A stretch of DNA of 64,000 nucleotides from Alkalihalobacterium elongatum (GTDB lineage: Bacteria > Bacillota > Bacilli > Bacillales > Bacillaceae_F), in assembly GCF_019024285.1 (NCBI RefSeq), contig NZ_WMKZ01000004.1, positions 1-64,000 on the forward strand, written 5' to 3'. A program made the translations under genes and the position numbers. The stretch's first letter is position 1. The number at the start of each line of letters is the position of its first letter. Below are positions 52,099 through 61,895 of this stretch, in pieces. The notes under the pieces are model-generated. The model worked only from the letters and a program-made list of their open reading frames with translations, was not told the origin of the DNA and searched no databases.

Positions 52099-53835
52099 TT
52101 ACCTTGTTAACGTATCCTCTAGGTCTTTTTTACCCAAATCTACCTCATTGCTACTCCCATACACCGCAACACGGTTTCTTCCCTTCTGCTTCGCGCCTGT
52201 ATACATCGCACGGTCAGCTTGTCTTACAAGAGAGACGGGGTTGGATTCTTCATCATCACTTGTTGCTACACCGATACTAGCAGTGACGTTGATTGATACT
52301 TTTTCACCAGCACTTAAATCGTTATAAATTTGAAACTTGTTCGTTGCAATACGGTTGCGTAACTCTTCTGCCTTCATTAGTGCAACGGTTGAATTCGTCT
52401 CTTTTAACATGATGACAAATTCTTCACCACCGTAACGTGCGACAATTCCTCCATCTCCTATCGTTTTCTCCAAGAGGTCGGCTAGTTGGCAGAGTACGTC
52501 ATTTCCAGCTTGATGGCCGTACGAATCGTTGACTGCTTTAAAATGATCTAAGTCGAGGAGGATAACAGAAAGTTTTTCTTTTTGAATAATGCTTCGTTCA
52601 TACTCTTCGATTAATAGACGTTCAAAGGAACGATAATTGTATAGCCCTGTTAGTGAACAGCTTTCACTTTCCTTGACGGTTGCCTCGTAATGTCGTGCGT
52701 TATCAATTGCCACTCCGATAAAATTGGCTAATATTTCGATCAGCGTTACATCTTGTTTGCTGTAGGCATTTTTTTGAGTCGTAGCAATGGTAATTACTCC
52801 TTTTAGCTCTCGGTGTTGAATAATGGGTACAATCATGACAGAATGGGAGCATTTTAACCAAAGTCGTTCTGGCGTCGGCCATTGGCTTCTATTTTGATAG
52901 ACAACAACTCTTTTTTTGCGATATGAACGTTCGGTAATCGAGTCAACTGTTTTTCCAAGTGCAAATAGATCATGTTGTTCTTTTTGATAGTGTTTAAGAA
53001 GTTTTAACTCTCGATTTTCCATTGTATATAAATAAATATAGTCACTTGGAAACAGGTCTTTTACTTTTTCTATAAATAGCTGTGCCGTTTCTTTTACTTC
53101 CCACGTACTACTTAGCTCAATTCCTAACTCATTCACTTTTCTAAGCTGTTCATTCATTTGTTCACTGCGGCGGTAAACTCTTAGCATGATTGAAATTCCA
53201 ATAAAGGCTACAGCTACCATTCCAGAAGCAGCATAACCAATTTCTTGGTACAACATAACTAAGATTAAACCCATTGGAAGAACGAGTGCTGCGGTTGCAA
53301 TCTCCCAAATCGTGCCTCGATCGATAAACTTCGTTTTTATATTAAATAAATGATTTCTAATAGAATAAATTAGGACATGGTTAACGAACACAAATGTACA
53401 AACATAAGCTGCTAATGGCATAAAAATTTCTAAGGCAATAGGTAATTGTAGAGATACGACTAAGTAATACATTCCGGCTGAAGATAATGAAGTGATATAA
53501 AACATAATAGAATTTAGAGGAAGCCGGTATAGGCTTTCACGGTTTATTTTCATAATGATCAGGGAAAATAAAAGCGCAAATTGGGTCACTATCATTTCAA
53601 TGAGTAAACCGTATAGAAGAAAACTAGCGAGTGAGACCCATTGAAATAAAACGAATGAATAGCCCCGATAATGGATCGGAAATACAGCTGCAATCGCAGC
53701 CAACACAAATAGAGATATGATCTCTTTTTCATTTCCTGTAATGAGAGAGAAAGCATGTTGATAAAAAACGACAATAAAGATGACTGTAACTATAAACCAA
53801 ATCGTCCATAACGATAGCCTTACCGTATGAGACAT
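52099..53835 (-). CDS. Membrane GAF-GGDEF diguanylate cyclase
   Basis: A 578-residue c-di-GMP synthase. Seven to eight membrane segments fill residues 8-225, followed by a GAF-like domain (235-390) and a GGDEF domain (400-560) with the active GGEEF motif. The upstream RxxD product-inhibition site is absent (GDGGIVARYGGEEF), so the enzyme should not shut itself off. I start at the second codon of the frame after GGGGGAGGG. It is the gene next to the riboswitch-controlled pilus operon and could supply the ligand. Confidence 0.92.
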   Translation of the reverse strand: MSHTVRLSLWTIWFIVTVIFIVVFYQHAFSLITGNEKEIISLFVLAAIAAVFPIHYRGYSFVLFQWVSLASFLLYGLLIEMIVTQFALLFSLIIMKINRESLYRLPLNSIMFYITSLSSAGMYYLVVSLQLPIALEIFMPLAAYVCTFVFVNHVLIYSIRNHLFNIKTKFIDRGTIWEIATAALVLPMGLILVMLYQEIGYAASGMVAVAFIGISIMLRVYRRSEQMNEQLRKVNELGIELSSTWEVKETAQLFIEKVKDLFPSDYIYLYTMENRELKLLKHYQKEQHDLFALGKTVDSITERSYRKKRVVVYQNRSQWPTPERLWLKCSHSVMIVPIIQHRELKGVITIATTQKNAYSKQDVTLIEILANFIGVAIDNARHYEATVKESESCSLTGLYNYRSFERLLIEEYERSIIQKEKLSVILLDLDHFKAVNDSYGHQAGNDVLCQLADLLEKTIGDGGIVARYGGEEFVIMLKETNSTVALMKAEELRNRIATNKFQIYNDLSAGEKVSINVTASIGVATSDDEESNPVSLVRQADRAMYTGAKQKGRNRVAVYGSSNEVDLGKKDLEDTLTR

Positions 53836-53970
53836 CACACTTTCCCTCCCCCTGCTTTGAGCACTTGTTTTCTTTTTTCTGAAATTTCTATCACTGTAAT
53901 TATTTTACTACAATAGTGTAATAATTCCTATATTAAACAACACGAAAATGTTATTAATAGTCATATTATA

Positions 53971-55278
53971 CTATTTTTGTAATTGAATTATATTTTGTAA
54001 AAACTGTTTCACTTTTCCAATGAAGTATAGTGATCCCGTTATAAGAAATAAGTCCTGCTGATCTAATGTCTTTAACTTTGTATTGATTTCTTCCTCCCAG
54101 TTATTGATTAGTTTTTTATTGTTAAAGCTTGATGCTTCATATGAATCTTTTGCGACTGCGGCACGAGGAAAGTCAAAACTAGTAAAGCTGATCTCATCAA
54201 CTAAATTATATAAGGGAGTCAGCATCTCTTCTACCTCTTTTTCCTTTGTTGCGCCAAACAAGACGCTAATCTTTTTATCAGCAAATTGCGTGCGAAGCAG
54301 ATCAGCTAATGCTGCGATCCCTTCATTATTATGTGCTCCGTCTAAATAGATTAATGGAGTGTCACTGACCTTCTCAAAACGACCTTTCCACGTTGCCTTA
54401 CGTAATGCATTTCGGATTTCTTCCTCTGTAATCATTAAAGCTTGATACGTTTTTAAATAATCGATCACCATTAACGCTAAGGCTGCATTTTTCACTTGAT
54501 GCTCTCCAAGCATGGTCAGTTCGAGGTTAGCGAGTTTAGAAAATGTTGACGTATAGGAGAAGATTTGCTGTTCATTGTTAGCAGTCACATCTTCGGTTGA
54601 AAAGTCTTGTTGCAGAATATAAAGTTTTGATCGTTTTTGACTAACTTGCTGCTTAAAAATGTCTAAAATCGCTTCCTCTTTTTCACCGGTTATGAGAGGC
54701 ACCCCGGCTTTAATAATTCCTGCTTTTTCAAGTGCAATCTTTTCTTTCGTATTACCTAGTAGATGCATATGGTCCATACCGATGTTTGTAATTACAGTTA
54801 ACAATGGCATAGAGACGTTTGTCGCGTCTAAGCGTCCTCCCATTCCTGTTTCTAATAGAACGAAATCAACAGGGTGAAACTCGGCAAAATAGTAAAACAT
54901 CATCGCTGTTAGACATTCAAACTCAGTTAGCATGACCTTTTCTCGTTCTTCAAAAGTTTCTCGTCTTTCGCTTAACTGCTGAAAAACTTCAATGAAATCA
55001 GCTTTTGTAATCGGCTCTTTATTAATTGAAATTTGCTCTTCATAGCTTAGTACAGCAGGAGTTGTAAATGCACCGACTGTGTAACCAGCTTCTATCAGCA
55101 TTTCACGGGTGAAATTTAAAGTAGATCCCTTACCGTTTGTTCCTGCAATATGAATAATTTTTAATTTTCGATGAGGGTTACCGATTTCCTCTAAAAATCC
55201 AATCATATTTTCGAGTCCAAGCTGAATAATATTTCGTCCTTGGATAAAATCAACTACTTCTTCAAATGATCTTGTCAT
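53971..55278 (-). CDS. folC: Folylpolyglutamate/dihydrofolate synthase
   Basis: A 435-residue Mur-ligase-fold enzyme that adds glutamate to folates, and may also make dihydrofolate. The ATP loop is AGTNGKGSTLNF near residue 45. Further motifs are LETGMGGRLDATN near 142, TNIGMDHMHLLG near 160 and DGAHNNEGIAAL near 315. It keeps the conserved place next to valS, but two plus-strand genes have come between. GGGAGCG precedes the ATG. Confidence 0.95.
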   Translation of the reverse strand: MTRSFEEVVDFIQGRNIIQLGLENMIGFLEEIGNPHRKLKIIHIAGTNGKGSTLNFTREMLIEAGYTVGAFTTPAVLSYEEQISINKEPITKADFIEVFQQLSERRETFEEREKVMLTEFECLTAMMFYYFAEFHPVDFVLLETGMGGRLDATNVSMPLLTVITNIGMDHMHLLGNTKEKIALEKAGIIKAGVPLITGEKEEAILDIFKQQVSQKRSKLYILQQDFSTEDVTANNEQQIFSYTSTFSKLANLELTMLGEHQVKNAALALMVIDYLKTYQALMITEEEIRNALRKATWKGRFEKVSDTPLIYLDGAHNNEGIAALADLLRTQFADKKISVLFGATKEKEVEEMLTPLYNLVDEISFTSFDFPRAAVAKDSYEASSFNNKKLINNWEEEINTKLKTLDQQDLFLITGSLYFIGKVKQFLQNIIQLQK

Positions 55279-55387
55279 ATTATTTCGCTCCCTATTCTTC
55301 CGATCTCAATTGTTTGATAAGATTATGATATTGTTACTATAACGAAAACCGAAAAACGGAACAACTAAAAAAGGGAGTTAACGATAA

Positions 55388-56287
55388 ATGAAGCAATTAA
55401 CAGGCTGGATTATCTATAATGGGAGCTTAAAAGCCGAGAAATTTTTAGATTATGCCGAGTGGGTTCAAAACGCAGCTCGCCGCAGAAGGATCGAAACAAC
55501 ACTGATTAAAAATAGTGAATTAGTCGTTACAATAGAAAACGGTAAATCAACGATTAAAGGACGGTATGAAGGGTTGTCTCCAGACTTTGTTCTTTTTGCT
55601 GATAAAGACATTCGCCTTGCTAAACAGCTCGAGAAGTTAAACATTCCTTTGTTTAATTCGGCACAATCGGTCGAGAATTGTGATGATAAAACACTGATGT
55701 ACCAAGTGTTAGCCGACAATCAACTGCCAATTCCGAAAACGATACTTGCACCGCTGCGCTTCTTTCCTGTTGAAGATGAGGATGCAGCATACTATCACGG
55801 CATGGCAGAAGAACTTGGTTATCCATTTATTATGAAAGAAGCTTTCGGATCGTTCGGTCAACAAGTGTATTACATCGATTCGTTCGAAACGTTTTTTCAG
55901 AAAGTAAAACAAATAGGTACAACTCCATTTGTTATTCAACAATTGATCCAATCAAGTTACGGAAAAGACATTCGATTAAATGTCGTAGGTGACCGAGTGG
56001 TTGCATCGATGCTTCGACAGTCTCCATCTGATTTTCGCGCCAATGTGAGTGCTGGTGCTACGATGTATCCGTATGAACCTACAAAAGAAGAAATAGAGTT
56101 AGCCATTAAATGTTCTAAGGTAGTCGGAACTGATTTTGCGGGCATTGATTTATTATTCGGGGAAAATGATGAGCGTTACGTCTGTGAAGTAAATTCAAAT
56201 GCTCACATTCAAAATATTTTTGATTGTACGGGGATTAACGTTGCCGATGCGATAATTGAATACATTGAAGGAAAACTAAAAAGGTGA
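55388..56287 (+). CDS. RimK-like ATP-grasp ligase (first of tandem pair)
   Basis: A 299-residue ATP-grasp enzyme expected to join an amino acid to a carboxylate. The N-terminal pre-ATP-grasp part (1-95) has PDFVLFADKDIRLAKQLE. The ATP-grasp core includes PFIMKEAFGSFGQQV near 145, FVIQQLI, KDIRLNVVGDRVVASMLR near 195 and metal-binding YVCEVNSNAHIQNI near 260. AAGGGAG precedes the ATG. It is divergent from folC and overlaps or abuts the next paralogue. The substrate is unknown. Confidence 0.85.
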   Translation: MKQLTGWIIYNGSLKAEKFLDYAEWVQNAARRRRIETTLIKNSELVVTIENGKSTIKGRYEGLSPDFVLFADKDIRLAKQLEKLNIPLFNSAQSVENCDDKTLMYQVLADNQLPIPKTILAPLRFFPVEDEDAAYYHGMAEELGYPFIMKEAFGSFGQQVYYIDSFETFFQKVKQIGTTPFVIQQLIQSSYGKDIRLNVVGDRVVASMLRQSPSDFRANVSAGATMYPYEPTKEEIELAIKCSKVVGTDFAGIDLLFGENDERYVCEVNSNAHIQNIFDCTGINVADAIIEYIEGKLKR

Positions 56288-56295
56288 TTGTGAAT

Positions 56296-57156
56296 ATGAA
56301 TGCGTGGTTAATTTATTCAAAAGAAGAAGCAGTAAGAAATGAAGCGTATATTAACTGGATGATCGAAGAAGGTGAAAAGTTAAATATATCAATCCAATTA
56401 CTTTTGCGAGAAAATTTTCAGCTAGGTATTATAAATTCGAAGCTATCTATTACATACGAAGATAAACCAATAAAATTTCCAGATTTTTCAATTGTTCGCG
56501 TGATGGATCCTTTCTTCAGCAAACAGCTTGAATTATTAGGTATTCCCGTCTTTAATTCATCTGTTATATCTGAACTATGTAATCATAAAGCAAGAACCCA
56601 CCAGTCGGTATCTGCTCTATCGATACCGACCGTTGATACGATGTTTTTCAATAACTTTACTGGTGAAATTTCTAGTGTTCCTTATTCTTTTCCATTCATC
56701 TTAAAAGATGCCCAAGGCCGTGGTGGCAAGCAAGTGTTTTTTGTTTCAAGTGAGGAAGAATTGAAAGAGTGTGTTACGAAGCTGAAAGGAAAAGATGTTG
56801 TTATTCAACGACCTGCAGGAACGATCGGTAAGGATTTACGCGTATTTGTCATTGGAAAAGACATTATTGCTGCTGTGCTGCGAAGTTCGACAACTGACTT
56901 TAAGGCGAATTTCACGCTCGGTGGTTCTGCGGAACTTTATACATTATCAGATGAGGAAAGAGAAGTGATTAATCGAATTATTAGCCACTTTGATTTTGAC
57001 TTTGTCGGGATTGATTTTTTATTTGATGGAAAAGGAAACCTTCTTTTCAATGAAATTGAAGATGTTGTCGGTAGCCGAACATTAAGTGCCACATCTACTA
57101 TTAATATTGTCGAATTCTACTTACAACATATTATACGGAAAATAGGAAAAGCGTAA
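56296..57156 (+). CDS. RimK-like ATP-grasp ligase (second of tandem pair)
   Basis: A 286-residue paralogue of the upstream gene. It keeps FPFILKDAQGRGGKQVFFV near 135, VVIQRPAGTIGKDLRVFVIG near 175 and GIDFLFDGKGNLLFNEIEDVVG near 245, including the metal-binding Glu and a Glu/Asp in place of the second Asn. I start at ATG 56296-56298, 9 nt after AAAAGGTG. The two proteins probably act together, either as a heterodimer or in successive steps. No role is known to me. Confidence 0.83.
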   Translation: MNAWLIYSKEEAVRNEAYINWMIEEGEKLNISIQLLLRENFQLGIINSKLSITYEDKPIKFPDFSIVRVMDPFFSKQLELLGIPVFNSSVISELCNHKARTHQSVSALSIPTVDTMFFNNFTGEISSVPYSFPFILKDAQGRGGKQVFFVSSEEELKECVTKLKGKDVVIQRPAGTIGKDLRVFVIGKDIIAAVLRSSTTDFKANFTLGGSAELYTLSDEEREVINRIISHFDFDFVGIDFLFDGKGNLLFNEIEDVVGSRTLSATSTINIVEFYLQHIIRKIGKA

Positions 57157-57215
57157 ACGACCGTTTAGAAACGTAAGACTAAGCTAGACACCTCGAAAAT
57201 ACTTCTTAATCTTTA

Positions 57216-57297
57216 AAAAAAGACTGACCCTGTGAGAAGTGAGTACCTCACTCATTTGAGTGAGGTAACACATGCATACTTCAAGGTCAGTCTTTTC
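57216..57297. terminator. Bidirectional terminator between ATP-grasp pair and valS
   Basis: An outer stem AAAGACTGACC/GGTCAGTCTTT encloses an inner TACCTCACTC/GAGTGAGGTA hairpin. A and T runs flank both sides. Confidence 0.85.
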
Positions 57298-57302
57298 TTT
57301 CA

Positions 57303-59945
57303 TTATCCTTTTAATTCAGCAATTCGTGCTTTGACTGCTTCGCGTTTTTCGGTGTAGTCTTTTTCTTTTGCTTTTTCTTCTTCTATAACTTTCTCTGGTG
57401 CTTTTGCTATAAAGCCTTGGTTACTTAATTTCTTCTGTACACGCTCAACTTCTTTATCGAACTTTTCTAATTCTTTTTCAAGACGAGCAATTTCTGCGTC
57501 CAGATCTAGTAAGCCTGCTAGTGGTAAGTATAGCTCCACACCTGTTAATACGTTAGACATTGACTTTTCAGGTGTTGGTAAGTCTGTTCCAATCTTTAAT
57601 TCACTTGGGTTACAGAACTTTTCGATATACTGAAGGCCACGATTTAATTGATCAAGTACTTGATCATCTTTCGCTTTAATGTGTAGTTCAATTTGTTTAC
57701 TCATTGGTACATTTAGTTCTGAACGTGTATTACGAACTGAACGAATTATGTCTTTTAGTAGGTTAAAGTCAGCTACAGCATTTGCAAACATTAAGCTTTC
57801 TTGCTTTTCTGGCCAAGCAGCTACTGTAATTGATTCGCCTTCATGCGGCAAATGTTGCCATATTTCCTCGGTAATAAACGGCATTAATGGGTGTAATAAA
57901 CGAAGCGTGTGATCTAACACATAAGCAAGCACTGAACGTGTTGTTTTCTTAGCTTCTTCATTGTCTCCATAAAGCGGTAGCTTCGCCATTTCAATATACC
58001 AATCACAGAAGTCATCCCAAATAAAATTATAAAGGACACGTCCAACTTCACCAAATTCATAAGCTTCTGTTAAGCGAGTGACAGACTCAATCGTTTCTTG
58101 AAGACGAGTTAAGATCCATTGGTCGGCAATTGACTTTTCGCCTGATAGATCAATTTCCTCGTATTTTAAACCGTTCATATTCATTAATGCAAAACGTGAT
58201 GCATTCCAAATTTTGTTTGCAAAGTTCCAAGTAGACTCGACCTTTTCCCAATAGAAACGTAAGTCATTTCCTGGTGAGCTTCCTGTTGCTAAGAAGAAGC
58301 GAAGGGCATCGGCACCGTACTTGTCGATAACATCCATCGGATCGACACCGTTACCAAGCGATTTACTCATTTTACGGCCTTGCGAGTCACGAACTAGACC
58401 ATGGATTAGTACATCTTTAAATGGACGCTCATCTGTAAATTCGAGACCTTGGAAAATCATCCGAGCTACCCAGAAATAAATGATATCGTACCCAGTAACA
58501 AGTACATCTGTTGAATAGTAACGTTTAAAGTCAGCACTGTCCTCATCTGGCCAGCCCATTGTTGAAAACGGCCAAAGCGCTGATGAAAACCACGTATCTA
58601 AAACGTCTTCGTCTTGCTGCCAGTTTTCGATGTCTGCTGGTGCTTCATGACCAACATACACTTCACCTGTTTCTTTATGGTACCAAGCAGGGATGCGATG
58701 TCCCCACCATAATTGACGAGAAATACACCAGTCACGGATGTTTTCGATCCAGTGAAGATACGTTTTTTCAAAGCGATCAGGAACAAAGTTAACTTTTCCT
58801 TCTGATTTTTGTAGTTCAATTGCCGCTTCAGCAAGTGGCTCCATTTTAACGAACCATTGGGTTGATAGATATGGTTCAACAACGGCTCCGCTTCGCTCTG
58901 AGTGACCAACTGAGTGTGTATGCTCTTCAATCTTGAACAGCACGCCCATATCTTGAAGATCTTTTACGATTTGCTTACGGCATTCGAAACGATCCATTCC
59001 TTGGTACTTATCTGCATTTTCATTCATCTTGCCATCTTCAGACATAACGAGTACGCGCTCTAGGTTATGGCGGTTACCGATCTCAAAGTCATTCGGGTCA
59101 TGAGCTGGTGTAATTTTTACCGCACCTGAACCAAATTCCATATCTACATAGTCATCGCCGACAATTTCAATTTCACGGCCAACGATTGGTAATTTTACTT
59201 TCTTACCAATGAGGTGCTTGTATCTGTCATCCTCTGGATGAACAGCAACGGCTGTATCTCCTAGCATCGTTTCAGGACGTGTTGTTGCCACTTCAATATA
59301 GCCACTTCCATCAACGAGTGGATATTTCATATGGTAAAACGCACCTTGTACGTCTTTATAAATTACTTCAATATCTGATAATGCAGTCTTTGTTTGCGGG
59401 TCCCAGTTAATAATGTACTCGCCGCGGTAGATTAACCCTTTTTCATACAAGCGAACGAATACTTCACGAACAGCTTTTGATAAGCCTTCATCTAATGTAA
59501 AGCGTTCACGGGAATAATCTAAAGCGAGTCCTAGCTTTGACCATTGCTGACGAATGTGTGAAGCATATTCTTCTTTCCACTCCCATGATTTCTCTAGGAA
59601 CTTTTCACGCCCTAAATCATAGCGGCTAAGCCCCTCTTCACGAAGCTTACCTTCTACTTTTGCTTGAGTCGCAATTCCTGCGTGGTCCATACCTGGTAAC
59701 CAAAGCGCATCATAACCTTGCATTCGTTTTGTACGAATTAAAATATCTTGTAATGTTGTATCCCAAGCATGTCCTAAATGAAGTTTTCCTGTTACGTTAG
59801 GTGGTGGAATAACGATTGTGTAAGGCTTCTTCGTTTCATCCCCTGTCGCTTCAAAGAACTTTCCATTGACCCAAAACGGGTACCATTTTGCTTCAGTATC
59901 TTGTGGACTATACTTTGTTGGCATTGTTAACTCTTGATTTTCCAT
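57303..59945 (-). CDS. valS: Valyl-tRNA synthetase
   Basis: An 880-residue class I synthetase that charges tRNA-Val. It has the HIGH-type motif [14 protein letters not shown] near residue 53, the editing domain (about 190-350), the KMSKS motif [10 protein letters not shown] near 525 and a C-terminal coiled coil ([12 protein letters not shown]) that binds tRNA. GGGAGG precedes the ATG. A valine T-box controls it. Confidence 0.98.
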   Translation of the reverse strand: MENQELTMPTKYSPQDTEAKWYPFWVNGKFFEATGDETKKPYTIVIPPPNVTGKLHLGHAWDTTLQDILIRTKRMQGYDALWLPGMDHAGIATQAKVEGKLREEGLSRYDLGREKFLEKSWEWKEEYASHIRQQWSKLGLALDYSRERFTLDEGLSKAVREVFVRLYEKGLIYRGEYIINWDPQTKTALSDIEVIYKDVQGAFYHMKYPLVDGSGYIEVATTRPETMLGDTAVAVHPEDDRYKHLIGKKVKLPIVGREIEIVGDDYVDMEFGSGAVKITPAHDPNDFEIGNRHNLERVLVMSEDGKMNENADKYQGMDRFECRKQIVKDLQDMGVLFKIEEHTHSVGHSERSGAVVEPYLSTQWFVKMEPLAEAAIELQKSEGKVNFVPDRFEKTYLHWIENIRDWCISRQLWWGHRIPAWYHKETGEVYVGHEAPADIENWQQDEDVLDTWFSSALWPFSTMGWPDEDSADFKRYYSTDVLVTGYDIIYFWVARMIFQGLEFTDERPFKDVLIHGLVRDSQGRKMSKSLGNGVDPMDVIDKYGADALRFFLATGSSPGNDLRFYWEKVESTWNFANKIWNASRFALMNMNGLKYEEIDLSGEKSIADQWILTRLQETIESVTRLTEAYEFGEVGRVLYNFIWDDFCDWYIEMAKLPLYGDNEEAKKTTRSVLAYVLDHTLRLLHPLMPFITEEIWQHLPHEGESITVAAWPEKQESLMFANAVADFNLLKDIIRSVRNTRSELNVPMSKQIELHIKAKDDQVLDQLNRGLQYIEKFCNPSELKIGTDLPTPEKSMSNVLTGVELYLPLAGLLDLDAEIARLEKELEKFDKEVERVQKKLSNQGFIAKAPEKVIEEEKAKEKDYTEKREAVKARIAELKG

Positions 59946-60060
59946 TTTGTGACCTCCCTTATGTATTGAAAGAATTGGCTATGAATGAGTTATGTAGTTC
60001 AAGCCATTATTTTCTCGATATAGTGTTGGCAGCTTTATGTAAAGGTGCCTAAAACATCAA

Positions 60061-60350
60061 AAAACCCCCTCCACCTCAAAGGACGAAGAGAGTTGTATTC
60101 GCGGTACCACCTTTGTTTGCAAGCTAAAAAAGCTTACACACTTCATTCGGGTAACGGCATGTGCCGACTTTTTCTATTAGTAGCTAAATGATAACAGCCA
60201 ATTTTCATGGGAGCTTCTCATTTGCCTCGTTCAAAAAAGCTGCTCGAGGGTGACGTTCAATTCATACATCCTGAAAAATCTCTCAGCTATTGATTTTTCT
60301 CTCTGGAGGGTTTTGAATTTACTCTTCCCTGTCTAAGCATTTCTTTATTA
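60061..60350 (-). ncRNA. Valine T-box riboswitch
   Basis: The minus-strand leader contains the T-box AAAGGTGGTACCGCG (60115-60100 region), a stem I start GACAGGGAAGAGTA and, in GAACGTCACC, a GTC valine specifier. A terminator hairpin ending GGAGGGGGTTTTTT lies just before valS. Uncharged tRNA-Val should stabilise the antiterminator and allow valS expression. Confidence 0.93.
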
Positions 60351-60389
60351 TCTTTTTTACTAGGATAAGTAATTGCTTGTCTGCATATT

Positions 60390-60419
60390 ATTCTACCTTT
60401 TTCGATAGTTTTTCGTCAA
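60390..60419 (-). promoter_or_regulatory. valS: Promoter of the valS T-box leader
   Basis: TTGACG, an 18-nt spacer and TAGAAT on the minus strand, about 45 nt before the T-box RNA begins. Confidence 0.65.
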
Positions 60420-60528
60420 TAAAAGCATCGCCAATTTTTTCTTTTTTTATGCATGGTCCTGCCATTTCACATGACCACTGCGTGTGCATATGTATATATT
60501 AAGATTGTTTTCAGGAAGGAGCTTCACG

Positions 60529-60720
60529 ATGCCCAAGCGATATAAACGTTTCCGTCCGCCGTTATGGTTAGTTAAATTACGATTAGCGCTCATTCAGATC
60601 CTTTTTCCACTTCTATGCTTCCAGTTTATCCGAACATTACTGTTTCCGACCTCGTTTGATGTCATTCTATTAGCCTTTTTTGCGATTATATATGGGTTAT
60701 TCATTTTTGGAATTATATAA
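60529..60720 (+). CDS. Small two-segment membrane protein
   Basis: A 63-residue protein starting MPKRYKRFRPPLWLVKL, a basic cytoplasmic end, followed by two hydrophobic segments (near residues 13-30 and 40-62). I use the ATG with AAGGAG 8 nt upstream, not the longer frame. It lies between valS and ysxE, pointing away from valS, and ends at a shared terminator. I recognise no family. Confidence 0.6.
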   Translation: MPKRYKRFRPPLWLVKLRLALIQILFPLLCFQFIRTLLFPTSFDVILLAFFAIIYGLFIFGII

Positions 60721-60757
60721 GATATGGCCTCCAGTATGGACGTGGAAGAAGATGACT

Positions 60758-60868
60758 ATAAAAAGGCTGTCCCAATTGCTAGCGTAAGCCACCTCTGCCA
60801 CGATATAAAGAAATCCCTTTATATCATTAAGGCGAGGAGCTTAAACACTGTTGGGACAGCCTTTTATT
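60758..60868. terminator. Large bidirectional terminator with inner hairpins
   Basis: AAAAGGCTGTCCCAA (60761-60775) and TTGGGACAGCCTTTT (60851-60865) form a perfect 15-bp outer stem. Inside, GATATAAAG/CTTTATATC forms a second hairpin. The ysxE stop codon lies within the base of the stem. Confidence 0.8.
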
Positions 60869-61895
60869 TTTGATCAAATTGCGGAGTTTGTGTTTCAGTT
60901 TTAATGAGATAACCTTTTAACCGTTGTACCTTTCTCATCATGTGGAACCGTTTTTCTAATCGCTGCACATGATAAATTTCCGGCTTATCTTGCTTTTGTT
61001 GTAAATACAACTGTATTGAAAACAACACAGGCTCTGGGAAGCATAAATACCCAAACAGCAATTCTTTTTCTTCATCTAGTAAGTTTATGTTTCGGTCATA
61101 AGTTCCAAACCAGCGAACCATCTCTTCTTCATTCCAAAGATTGTAACCAAAAGACTGTCTGCAAAATAGCGCTAAGTCTCGAGCTGGTGTATCCATGGAT
61201 GCCCGTTCAAAGTTAAATAGGATGGGATCACCATTCGCATTGAATATCGTATGGTTTCTTGATGCTCTTCCATGACAAAGCACGGTTCGATAACTTCCCT
61301 TTTCAACGCAAATATCGTACCAGTTTTTCAAATGACGTTTTGCATCTTCAACCATGAGCAGCATTTGATGAACATGTGTTAAATATGTTAATTGAAATGG
61401 AGAAATATACGTTCGACCCTCTGCTTCGTCTGCAAACCGTTCTAATTCTAACCTACGCATATCCCACCGCTGTAGTAATTTTTGATACGCCTCATCAATT
61501 GTTTCTTTTGGGTATTCTTCTGTTTTAGCCGTTAATCGATGGATAACACCGAGTTGATCGATTATTTTTTCCTCTCGAGAGGTTCGTGCTTGGTACGGTT
61601 CTTCTTCAATCCAAGGCATTAAATAGTACGTTCTATCTTCTGTTGAAAGAACATATTCACCATATTTCGTTGGCAAAATAGGGATAAGCTGTCGATATCC
61701 TAAACGGTCTAGCTTCCTCATGACTTGAACAAACGCGTCTCCTTGCTGACGGGTCATATGCGCTTCTTTTAATGCAAACATCCCATGACTCGTTTTTACT
61801 TGTTTAACCTTGCCCCAATCTTCAATGTATTCTGGATATAAATCATAATGAAATAAAATAGGAGCATAACGATCTAAGATAGATCGATTGGTCAT
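60864..61895 (-). CDS. ysxE: YsxE, CotS-family spore protein
   Basis: A 343-residue protein with an aminoglycoside-phosphotransferase-like fold, as in the spore coat family CotS/YsxE/YutH. It has the lobe KQVKTSHGMFALKEA near 30-45, YLMPWIEEEP near 93 and TVLCHGRASRNHTIFN near 205, which takes the place of the catalytic loop (His-Gly in place of HGD). Kinase activity is doubtful. It keeps its B. subtilis place between spoVID and valS. It overlaps the gene before it as ATGA. Confidence 0.88.
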   Translation of the reverse strand: MTNRSILDRYAPILFHYDLYPEYIEDWGKVKQVKTSHGMFALKEAHMTRQQGDAFVQVMRKLDRLGYRQLIPILPTKYGEYVLSTEDRTYYLMPWIEEEPYQARTSREEKIIDQLGVIHRLTAKTEEYPKETIDEAYQKLLQRWDMRRLELERFADEAEGRTYISPFQLTYLTHVHQMLLMVEDAKRHLKNWYDICVEKGSYRTVLCHGRASRNHTIFNANGDPILFNFERASMDTPARDLALFCRQSFGYNLWNEEEMVRWFGTYDRNINLLDEEKELLFGYLCFPEPVLFSIQLYLQQKQDKPEIYHVQRLEKRFHMMRKVQRLKGYLIKTETQTPQFDQK

